Shown here in pieces: positions 6,506 to 13,435 of a DNA stretch of 24,887 nt (position 1 is its first letter; each line of letters opens with the position of its first letter). The position numbers and the translations under genes are program-made. The notes beneath the pieces were generated by a model. The model made no database searches, was not told the DNA's origin, and was given only the letters and a program-made list of their open reading frames with translations. The DNA is from an uncultured Clostridia bacterium (GTDB lineage Bacteria; Bacillota; Clostridia; Oscillospirales; Butyricicoccaceae): the NCBI GenBank assembly GCA_910586575.1, contig CAJUJQ010000035.1:1-24887 (forward strand). The letters are read 5' to 3'.

Positions 6506-7567
6506 ATGCTTGAACTGACCGAATATCTGGAAAAAGCGGTGAAGTCAAATGCCTCAGATGTGTTTATCGTGGCAGGCAGCCCGGTTTGCCAGAAACTGGA
6601 TAAACGGGTCTGCCCGATCAACAAGGAAGACATGCTCTATCCACAGGACGCCGAACAGCTGATTACCGATTTGTACAAATCCGCAAAGCGTCCGATGGAT
6701 CTGTTCCTTCATAAGGGGGACGACGACTTTTCGTTCTCCATCGGAGGGCTTGCCCGCTTCCGTGTAAATGCTTACCGCCAGCGCGGCTCGCTTGCGGCGG
6801 TGGTGCGTATTGTGGCGTTCGGCATTCCCAACTGGCAGGAAATCGGCATTCCCGAGCAGGTGATGAACCTCGCCGATGAGAGCCACGGCATGATTTTGGT
6901 CACCGGTACCGCCGGAAGCGGCAAATCAACCACTCAGGCTTGCATCATTGACCGCATCAACAATACATATGAGCGGCACATCATTACGATGGAAAATCCG
7001 ATTGAATATCTGCACCGCAATGTGAAGAGCATTGTCAGCCAGCGTGAGATTTCGATTGATACCGAGGATTATTTGTCCGCCCTGCGCGCCTGCCTGCGCC
7101 AGGCTCCCGATGTCATCCTTCTGGGTGAGATGCGCGACGCGGAAACCATCCATACCGCAATGACCGCGGCGGAAACCGGCCATCTGCTGATTGCCACGCT
7201 GCACACCAAGGGCGCGGTGAATACGATTGACCGTATTGTCGATTCCTTCCCCAGTGAGCAGCAGGGGCAAATTCGGATGCAGCTGAGCATGGTGCTGAGG
7301 ACGGTGGTTTCGCAGCAGCTGCTGCCCGATATCAACGGCGGGCTGGTACCCGCGTTCGAGGTCATGCACATGACCAGCGGCATCCGCGGCCTGATTCGCG
7401 ACGGCAAGACCCATCAGATCGACAACGACATTGCGCGCGGCGGCGCGGATGGCATGATTTCCATGGATAATTCCATTGTAGGGCTGTATAAGGCCGGTAA
7501 GATTAGCAAGGAAACGGCGCTGGATTACTGCGATAATCTGGAAACCGTAAAGCGTAAGCTGAATTAA
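6506..7567 (+). CDS. pilT: PilT-type retraction/secretion ATPase
   Basis: 353 residues from the ATG at 6506, which has GAGGAG 9 nt upstream; this is the normal PilT length. In order: Walker A GTAGSGKST (134-142), Asp box TMENPIEY (162-169), Walker B DVILLGEMRD (202-211) with the catalytic Glu208, His box HLLIATLHT (226-234), and a C-terminal GIRGLIRDGK that matches the AIRNLIRE motif specific for PilT. PilT hexamers at the inner membrane drive pilin disassembly and twitching. No PilB-type assembly ATPase is visible, so it is open whether this enzyme only retracts, or also powers assembly with the GspF/PilC protein encoded upstream. Without the inserted repeat, its start would lie about 31 nt after the pilin-like stop, so it belonged to one operon. 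Confidence 0.92.
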   Translation: MLELTEYLEKAVKSNASDVFIVAGSPVCQKLDKRVCPINKEDMLYPQDAEQLITDLYKSAKRPMDLFLHKGDDDFSFSIGGLARFRVNAYRQRGSLAAVVRIVAFGIPNWQEIGIPEQVMNLADESHGMILVTGTAGSGKSTTQACIIDRINNTYERHIITMENPIEYLHRNVKSIVSQREISIDTEDYLSALRACLRQAPDVILLGEMRDAETIHTAMTAAETGHLLIATLHTKGAVNTIDRIVDSFPSEQQGQIRMQLSMVLRTVVSQQLLPDINGGLVPAFEVMHMTSGIRGLIRDGKTHQIDNDIARGGADGMISMDNSIVGLYKAGKISKETALDYCDNLETVKRKLN

Positions 7568-7608
7568 AATACATCCGTAGAAATTGGCTGCTTCGGCGGC
7601 AAACACAT

Positions 7609-7642
7609 AAGGACGCAAGGCGAATCAGCCTGCGTCCTTTTT
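7609..7642 (+). terminator. Terminator of the pilus-like cluster
   Basis: AAGGACGCA(A)GGC at 7609-7620 plus 7621 pairs with GCCTGCGTCCTT (7628-7639) with one bulged A, followed by a T-rich tail. It lies 42 bp after the pilT stop. Confidence 0.8.
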
Positions 7643-7718
7643 ATTAGCCCTGTTCTAACCGCATAAGTCGAAAGGTTTTGATTTGGGTTTATCTTTTTTC
7701 CGGGAGGAGCATCCCCTG

Positions 7719-8096
7719 TCATGCCGTGTGGGCAAGCCGCTCGGCCAGCGCCATTGCGGGCGCGGAAAGCAAATACCACAGAGCCGCGTATTTCACGCAG
7801 ATCTGTCCCTTGAAATTGAGCTTTTCCCGCGAATAATCCCAAACCTGCATCCGGTAATGCAGGTTTACGGTTGCGCCAACAATCAGCTCGGCGGTGGTAA
7901 TCAGTACCGAACCAGCGGCACAGCGCCGGGGCAGGGAAAGCCCTTTGAGCCGCTCCGCTGTGCGCGCCAGCCCGATAAAGACCGTCCCGCCGGTCAGTGC
8001 CATTGTCCAGTGCGTCCGCTGCCGCCACAGCAGCTCAAGCGCCGCATAACCGGCAGAGCCGCAGAGAAATAATCCGGAAAGCTGCCGGAGATTCAT
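7719..8096 (-). CDS. CmpB-like integral membrane protein (putative ABC-transporter type IV family)
   Basis: 125 residues with about four hydrophobic segments. The pattern LFLCGSAGYAALELLWR..THW, AELIVGATVNLHYRMQVWDYS and LNFKGQICVKYAALWYLLSA is characteristic of the small membrane family annotated as putative ABC-transporter type IV / CmpB. Its biochemical role is not established. I chose the ATG at 8096; a TTG two codons earlier is possible, and the upstream site (GGTGA) is weak. The upstream neighbour on the same strand is a probably frameshifted small membrane gene. I see no convincing terminator on its downstream side. Confidence 0.7.
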   Translation of the reverse strand: MNLRQLSGLFLCGSAGYAALELLWRQRTHWTMALTGGTVFIGLARTAERLKGLSLPRRCAAGSVLITTAELIVGATVNLHYRMQVWDYSREKLNFKGQICVKYAALWYLLSAPAMALAERLAHTA

Positions 8097-8148
8097 TTTC
8101 AAAACACATCACCGGGAATAGCCTGTCCGATTTCTATGGGTTTATACG

Positions 8149-8386
8149 TCACCCCCGCCCGACAATGCCAAACATACCGCCCACAATCCGTCCGAGCATT
8201 TCCACCGGGGGAAAAAGTCCATATGACAGGGGAACAAAACATAACTGCCGCTGTTGATGTCGAACGCGGACACAACATACCGTCCCCATTTATGGACAAC
8301 ATCGCGGCCATAATGGCAATGAGCATGCACAGCAGCCATTCGGTCGCGCTTACGTCCTCAATCGATTTGAAATATTCCTTCAGCAT
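8149..8386 (-). pseudogene. Small membrane protein, probable frameshift
   Basis: From the ATG at 8386 the frame reads MLKEYFKSIEDVSATEWLL, followed by a hydrophobic stretch (CMLIAIMAAML) that looks like a genuine membrane segment, and then degrades into Cys/Ser/Arg-rich sequence. In the neighbouring frame, the same stretch ends with PPVEMLGRIVGGMFGIVGRG and a stop at 8149-8151, which looks like a natural protein end. Joining the two by a one-base shift near 8280-8300 gives a plausible ~79-residue membrane protein. I recognise no family. Either the gene carries a frameshift or the read contains an error. The unbroken 102-codon frame running to 8099 is less protein-like at its C-terminus. Confidence 0.4.
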
Positions 8387-8450
8387 AACAAATGCTTCGC
8401 TTCTCAAAGCCTTCCCGCGAAGTGCCGCTTACACAGGCAGGCGTAATTGC

Positions 8451-8475
8451 AAAAGGGCGGCAGAAACCGCCCTTT
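8451..8475 (-). terminator. pgi terminator
   Basis: AAAGGGCGG (8452-8460) pairs perfectly with CCGCCCTTT (8467-8475) over a 6-nt loop; on the minus strand it ends in a T run. It lies 15 bp past the pgi stop. Confidence 0.8.
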
Positions 8476-8489
8476 GTACACAAAAGAAA

Positions 8490-9827
8490 TCAGATACGGG
8501 CTTCCAGCTCCTTGCGGCGCTCCTCGAAGCCGGGTTTGCCGAGCAGGGCAAACATATTCTTCTTGTAGGCTTCCACGCCCGGCTGGTCGAACGGGTTCAC
8601 GCCCAGCAGATAACCGGACAGGCCGCACGCCTTTTCGAAGAAATATACCAGATAACCGAAATGATAATCGTCAGTGTCGTCAATTTCCAGCAGGATATTG
8701 GGCGTGCCGCCGTCGCAGTGCGCCAGCAGGGTGCCCGCATAGGCCTTGGAGTTGACGAACTGCATGCTCTTGCCTGCCAGATAGTTCAGGCCATCGATAT
8801 CCTCTTCGGCTTCTTCCAGATAGCTCTCGGAGCGCGGGTTCTTGACCCAGACAACGGTCTCAAAAACGTTGCGCGTGCCGTCCTGGATATACTGGCCGAT
8901 GGAGTGCAGGTCGGTGGAGAAGTTCGCGGCGGTCGCAAAAATGCCCTTGAGATCCTTGCCCTCGGATTCATTGAACAGCTGCTTGAACCACTCGCCGAAC
9001 ATCAGCAGCGCAGGCTCGTAATTGACCAGGATTTCGACGCCTTTGCCCTTACGGTACAGGATGTTGCGCAGGGCAGCGTATTGATAGCACAGGTTGGAGG
9101 ACATATCGCCGCCGGTGAAGGCTTCGCGGGCCTTCTGCGCGCCTTCCATTACCTTGTCAAGATCCATACCGGCTGCCGCCATTGGGAGCAGGCCGACCGC
9201 GGACAGCACCGAAAAACGCCCGCCAACATCGTCCGGCACGACAAAGGTCTCATAACCCTCGGCATCCGCCAGGCTCTTGAGCGCGCCGCGCGCCTTGTCG
9301 GTGGTAGCGAAGATATGATCCTTGGCGTTCTCCCTGCCGTACTTCTTTTCGGCCAGCTTTTTGAAAATACGGAACGCGATTGCAGGCTCGGTGGTGGTGC
9401 CAGACTTGGAAATTACGTTGACCGCAAAATCACGGTCGCCGATGATTTGAATCACATCGTTGACATAAGAGGACGAAATGCTGTTGCCGACAAAGTAAAC
9501 CTCCGGGATACCCTCGGGGCGGATGCTGTTGTACATCTGGCCGCGGACAAACTCGATTGCGGCGCGCGCGCCCAGATAAGAGCCGCCGATACCGATCACA
9601 ACCAGAACGTCAGCGGTTTGCTGAATCTTTTTGGCAGCTGCCTTAATGCGTGCAAACTCGTCCTTGTCGTAATCGACCGGCAGGTTGACCCAGCCGAGGA
9701 AATCGTTGCCGGGGCCGTTCTTGGCCTGAAGCATGTCTTCCGCCGTCTTAATCATCGGACCCATCTTTTCGACTTCACCGTCACGGACAAACTGCGTCAA
9801 GCCTGTCATTTTCAATTCCATACCCAT
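8490..9827 (-). CDS. pgi: Glucose-6-phosphate isomerase
   Basis: 445 residues, the usual length for the Gram-positive type. The enzyme interconverts glucose 6-phosphate and fructose 6-phosphate in the cytoplasm, the entry to glycolysis. Visible motifs are VVIGIGGSYLGARAAIE (77-92), the phosphate-binding SKSGTTTE (140-147), the GEWFKQLFNESEGKD stretch with the catalytic Glu region, DLHSIGQYIQDG with the ring-opening His, and the C-terminal Lys region NPFDQPGVEAYKKNMF. The ATG at 9827 is preceded by GGAGTGG. The gene has its own promoter and terminator. PPi-phosphofructokinase and aldolase genes for the next steps lie about 11-12 kb away in the same window. Confidence 0.97.
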   Translation of the reverse strand: MGMELKMTGLTQFVRDGEVEKMGPMIKTAEDMLQAKNGPGNDFLGWVNLPVDYDKDEFARIKAAAKKIQQTADVLVVIGIGGSYLGARAAIEFVRGQMYNSIRPEGIPEVYFVGNSISSSYVNDVIQIIGDRDFAVNVISKSGTTTEPAIAFRIFKKLAEKKYGRENAKDHIFATTDKARGALKSLADAEGYETFVVPDDVGGRFSVLSAVGLLPMAAAGMDLDKVMEGAQKAREAFTGGDMSSNLCYQYAALRNILYRKGKGVEILVNYEPALLMFGEWFKQLFNESEGKDLKGIFATAANFSTDLHSIGQYIQDGTRNVFETVVWVKNPRSESYLEEAEEDIDGLNYLAGKSMQFVNSKAYAGTLLAHCDGGTPNILLEIDDTDDYHFGYLVYFFEKACGLSGYLLGVNPFDQPGVEAYKKNMFALLGKPGFEERRKELEARI

Positions 9828-9891
9828 AATAATTCCACTCCATTTGTATAAATATTGAGAGGCCGCAGGACAGCATTCTCACATTGAGTAT

Positions 9892-9919
9892 ATTATACCA
9901 TATTGGCACGATAAAGCAA
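9892..9919 (-). promoter_or_regulatory. pgi promoter
   Basis: On the minus strand: TTGCTT (9919-9914), 16-bp spacer, extended -10 TGG-TATAAT (TATAAT at 9897-9892). The leader is about 58 nt. Confidence 0.7.
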
Positions 9920-10054
9920 GCATAATCTGACATTTTGTACAAATTTTCTGGCGGCTGCGTTTTTGTGTCCGGGAAACTGCATTGTTTATTTCTATGAACC
10001 CCGGCGGGATTTTATTCATTTGGGGCTGCGGCGGCCTGAAAACGGCAGATCCGG

Positions 10055-10083
10055 TTGCATTTCCATGTTTTGTCTGGTACAAT
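10055..10083 (+). promoter_or_regulatory. Promoter of the ADP-ribosylglycohydrolase gene
   Basis: TTGCAT (10055-10060), 17-bp spacer, TACAAT (10078-10083). Transcription would start about 24 nt before the ATG at 10114, just enough for the AGGAGG site. Confidence 0.7.
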
Positions 10084-10113
10084 AAAAAATATGGACGAAA
10101 AGGAGGTTTTTCT

Positions 10114-11043
10114 ATGGAACGTTACGCGGGCGGACTGTGGGGGCTGCTGGTTGGGGACGCGCTGGGCGTGCCGTATGAATTTTCGTTTGCCGACGGCTTG
10201 CCGCCGATGGAACAGATTGAAATGGTGCCGCCGGAAGGGTACCGCAAGACCTATCCGGGCGTGCCGGAGGGGACGTGGTCGGATGACGGCGCGCAGGCGC
10301 TTTGCCTGCTGGACAGCCTGCTCGAATGCGACCGGCTCGACCTGGATGATTTTGCCGGGCGGATGCTGCAATGGCTGGAACAGGGCGTGTGGACGCCGGA
10401 TGGCTATGTGTTTGATGTCGGGATTCAGACCGAGGTGAGCCTGGAGGCGCTGAAACAGGGCGTGCCGCCCACCAAAAGCGGCATGACGCGGCGCGAAGGG
10501 AAGGGCAACGGCGCGTTAATGCGGACGCTGCCGTTGGCGCTGTGGCATCCGGGCAGCGACCGGGAGCTGGTGCTCGACGCGCACCGGCAGGCACTGCCGA
10601 CCCATGGGCATGCCTGCAACCAGGTTTGCTGCGCGTGGTACTGCCTGACCGCGCGGCGGCTGCTGGAGGGGTGCGGCTTTGCTGAGGCGCTCAACCGTTC
10701 TGTGGCGGGAATGCGTGAAATTTATCGGGATATGCCGGAATACGCGGCGGAATTTGAGCTTCTGGAACCGGACAAGCCGATGCGGGGAACGGGAACCGGG
10801 CTGGTCACCGACTGCCTGAAAAGCGCGTTTATGATACTGCTGCGCGCCGGAAGCTATGAGGACGCGGTACGGCAGGCGGTCGCGCTTGGGAACGATACCG
10901 ACACAACTGCCAGCGTGACCGGCGGGCTTGCGGGGATTCTATTCAAAGATATCCCGGCGCGCTGGATGGAAACCATGCGTGGGCGGGACGCCGTGGACGG
11001 GCTGCTCAAGCAGCTGGCGCGCTGGCGTTCGGCGAAGCTGTAA
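10114..11043 (+). CDS. ADP-ribosylglycohydrolase family protein
   Basis: 309 residues from the ATG at 10114 with AGGAGG 7 nt upstream. The fold signature is clear: GGLWGLLVGDALGVPYEF at the N-terminus, the metal-binding S-D-D cluster (56-58) in WSDDGAQALCLL, and the second metal site GNDTDTTASVTGGLAG near residue 259. In this family a binuclear Mg2+ or Mn2+ centre hydrolyses the bond between ADP-ribose and an amino-acid side chain or small molecule; the natural substrate here is unknown. The canonical Thr of T-D-D is Ser, and the residue after D-D, usually Thr or Ser, is Gly; some subgroups vary here, so loss of activity should not be assumed. The gene stands alone with its own promoter; no ADP-ribosyltransferase or dinitrogenase gene is nearby. 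Confidence 0.88.
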   Translation: MERYAGGLWGLLVGDALGVPYEFSFADGLPPMEQIEMVPPEGYRKTYPGVPEGTWSDDGAQALCLLDSLLECDRLDLDDFAGRMLQWLEQGVWTPDGYVFDVGIQTEVSLEALKQGVPPTKSGMTRREGKGNGALMRTLPLALWHPGSDRELVLDAHRQALPTHGHACNQVCCAWYCLTARRLLEGCGFAEALNRSVAGMREIYRDMPEYAAEFELLEPDKPMRGTGTGLVTDCLKSAFMILLRAGSYEDAVRQAVALGNDTDTTASVTGGLAGILFKDIPARWMETMRGRDAVDGLLKQLARWRSAKL

Positions 11044-11106
11044 CCGTCGTTTTGCACGGAAGGCGCAGTCCAACCTCCTTCAAATATAACCAGACGCGTC
11101 TAATAT

Positions 11107-11148
11107 CAAAAAACAGCCGGGCTGCGGATGCGCCGGCTGTTTTGCTTT
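11107..11148. terminator. Bidirectional terminator
   Basis: AAAACAGCCGG (11110-11120) pairs with CCGGCTGTTTT (11133-11143). T-rich sequence follows on both strands, so it can end both the glycohydrolase gene (+) and the topoisomerase operon (-). Confidence 0.8.
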
Positions 11149-13367
11149 TAGAGCGTAAGCTGTGATTCGGGAAGGTCCTCCTCGCGCAGGATTGCGCCGA
11201 TCACCGGGATGGTGCGGCTGCGGTAACGCCCATTGTCGCTCAGCCCGGCGTCCTCCATGCGGCACGCCCGGATCAGCTTGTGCTTGGCGCGGAGCACCAT
11301 CACCTGTACGCCCTGTGTGGAGCGGGTCGCCTTGATATCGAGCGCCGCCGCGCGGAAGGTTAGGGCACGGTTCGCGTCCGAAAACAGCGTGATTTCGGAC
11401 GCGTCGTCTACAATAAAGAAGCCGATTGCCTTCGACTTGTCGGAATACGCGCCGGTCAGGCGGCGGCGGTTGGTCTTGGTGGCGAAGCTTTCGAGCGAGA
11501 AGCGCGCGGCCTTGCCGTTTTCAAACACAACCACCATGGTGGCTTTGTAGTCACCCGGCAGGAAGGCAAAAATTGGCGTTTCGCCCTCGTCCATGCCTAG
11601 CTTTTGCGGCAGGTAATCGCCCAGTACCGACGCTTTCGTGTCGTCGAAATCGTGCAGCCGCGCCTTGTACGCCTGCTGCCGGTCGGTCAGGAAGATGATT
11701 TCTTCCTTGTTGGTCGTTTCCGTCGTCCATGCGATTGCGTCGCCGTCCTTGAGCTTGTGCTCGGCGGACATGCGCCAGGACTGCGGCGTGATTTTCTTAA
11801 AGTACCCTTCTTTGGTCAGGAAAACCAGCACCGGATAATCCGCAATGTGGTCGTCCTCCTCAAAGGTCTGCACCTCGGCGGCCGCGACAATGCGGCTGCG
11901 GCGTTCGGCAGGGTACTTCTTGATGACCGCTTCCAATTCCCTGACAATCATATTGCGGATTTTGGTCCTGCTGCCGACAATTTCGGTCAGCCGCGCAATT
12001 TCCTTTTCCAGCTCCTCGGTTTCCTGGAGGCGCTTTAGGATGTACTCTTTATTGATATTGCGCAGGCGGATATCCGCAATATAGTCAGCCTGGATTTCGT
12101 CAATCCCGAAGCCGATCATCAGGTTGGGGACGACCTCGGCGTCCTCCTCGGTTTCGCGGATAATCTGAATCGCGCGGTCGATATCCAGCAGGATTTTGGA
12201 CAGGCCCTGCAATAAATGCAGCTTTTCCTTCTTTTTGTTCAGGTCAAAATACACCCGCCGCCGGACGCTCTCCGTGCGCCATGCCGTCCATTCGGCCAGC
12301 AGCCCGCGCACGCCCAGCACGCGCGGCATGCCGCCGATCAGCACATTGAAATTGCAGGGGAAGGAGTCCATTAAAGGCGTCATTTTGAACAGCTTGTCCA
12401 TCAGCTTGTCCGGGTCGGTGCCGCGTTTCAAGTCGATGGCGATTTTCAGGCCGGACAGGTCGGTCTCGTCGCGCACGTCGGCAATTTCGCGCAGCCTGCC
12501 CGTCTTGACCAGCTCGGCAATCTTGTCGATAATCTGCTCGATGGTCGTGGTGTACGGGATTTCCGTCACCTCAATCAAATTATCCTTTTTCTGATACTCC
12601 CATTTGGAACGTACCTTGAAGGAGCCGCGCCCGGTTTCGTAGATGCCCCGCATTTCCTTCTCGTCCCAGATGATGTCGCCGCCGGTCGGGAAATCCGGCG
12701 CGGGAAGGGTGCTTAAAACATCGTGATTCTCGTCCTTGATGCAGGCAATGGCGGTGCGGCAGACCTCGTGCAGGTTGAAGCCGCAGAAGTTCGACGCCAT
12801 GCCGACCGCAATGCCGGTGTTGGCGGAAACCAGGATATTCGGGAAGGTGGTCGGCAGCAGGGTCGGCTCCTTGAGCGTGCCGTCATAATTATCCACGAAG
12901 TCAACCGCGTCGCAGTCAATATCCCGGAACAGCTCCACGCAGACCGTGTCCAGCTTGGCCTCGGTGTAACGCGACGCGGCGTAAGCCATATCACGCGAAT
13001 AAACCTTGCCAAAATTGCCCTTGGAATCGACAAACGGTACCAAAAGCGATTCATTGCCGCGCGTCAGGCGCACCATGGTTTCATAAATCGCGCCGTCACC
13101 GTGCGGGTTAAGCTTCATGGTGGTGCCGACGATGTTGGCCGATTTGGTACGGTTCCCGCGCAGCAGGCCCATATTATACATGGTATAGAGCAGCTTGCGG
13201 TGGGAGGGCTTGAAGCCGTCAATCTCCGGGATGGCGCGCGACACGATGACACTCATTGCGTAGGGCATATAATTTTCCCGCAGCGTGTCTGTAATGCGCG
13301 CGTTTGTTGGCTCCAGCGGCGGGCGCTGTTCACGCTTTGGCTCGGGTTCTTTCTTTTTTTTAGGCAA
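11148..13367 (-). CDS. Type IIA DNA topoisomerase, A (ParC/GyrA-like) subunit
   Basis: 739 residues with a TTG start at 13367 behind AGGAGG with 7-nt spacing. The basic N-terminal tail (PKKKKEPEPKREQ) is followed by the breakage-reunion domain: the GFKPSHRKLLYTMYNMGLL helix, PHGDGAIYE, and the catalytic Tyr134 in ASRYTEAKL. A coiled-coil gate (about 400-490) and a C-terminal beta-pinwheel-like region (KTNRRRLTG, TRSTQGVQVM) follow. A canonical QRRGGKG GyrA box is absent, so decatenation or relaxation is more likely than supercoiling. At the quinolone-contact position where E. coli GyrA has Ser83, this protein has Gly92, with Glu96 at the Asp87 position; Asn-Pro-His replaces His-Pro-His. It is co-transcribed with the B subunit, 68 bp upstream. 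Whether it is the cell's topoisomerase IV or an additional enzyme cannot be told here. Confidence 0.88.
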   Translation of the reverse strand: MPKKKKEPEPKREQRPPLEPTNARITDTLRENYMPYAMSVIVSRAIPEIDGFKPSHRKLLYTMYNMGLLRGNRTKSANIVGTTMKLNPHGDGAIYETMVRLTRGNESLLVPFVDSKGNFGKVYSRDMAYAASRYTEAKLDTVCVELFRDIDCDAVDFVDNYDGTLKEPTLLPTTFPNILVSANTGIAVGMASNFCGFNLHEVCRTAIACIKDENHDVLSTLPAPDFPTGGDIIWDEKEMRGIYETGRGSFKVRSKWEYQKKDNLIEVTEIPYTTTIEQIIDKIAELVKTGRLREIADVRDETDLSGLKIAIDLKRGTDPDKLMDKLFKMTPLMDSFPCNFNVLIGGMPRVLGVRGLLAEWTAWRTESVRRRVYFDLNKKKEKLHLLQGLSKILLDIDRAIQIIRETEEDAEVVPNLMIGFGIDEIQADYIADIRLRNINKEYILKRLQETEELEKEIARLTEIVGSRTKIRNMIVRELEAVIKKYPAERRSRIVAAAEVQTFEEDDHIADYPVLVFLTKEGYFKKITPQSWRMSAEHKLKDGDAIAWTTETTNKEEIIFLTDRQQAYKARLHDFDDTKASVLGDYLPQKLGMDEGETPIFAFLPGDYKATMVVVFENGKAARFSLESFATKTNRRRLTGAYSDKSKAIGFFIVDDASEITLFSDANRALTFRAAALDIKATRSTQGVQVMVLRAKHKLIRACRMEDAGLSDNGRYRSRTIPVIGAILREEDLPESQLTL

Positions 13368-13435
13368 ATTGCGACCTCCTGTTACCGTTTTTCCTTTATA
13401 AACCTTGTCGTCATTTTTGGCAGAACAGGCCTGTT

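Noticed and set aside
8136..9851. A 571-codon open frame on the plus strand across pgi
   Set aside because: It is antisense to a clear glucose-6-phosphate isomerase; no ribosome binding site and no recognisable protein. GC-rich coding sequence often leaves the opposite strand open.
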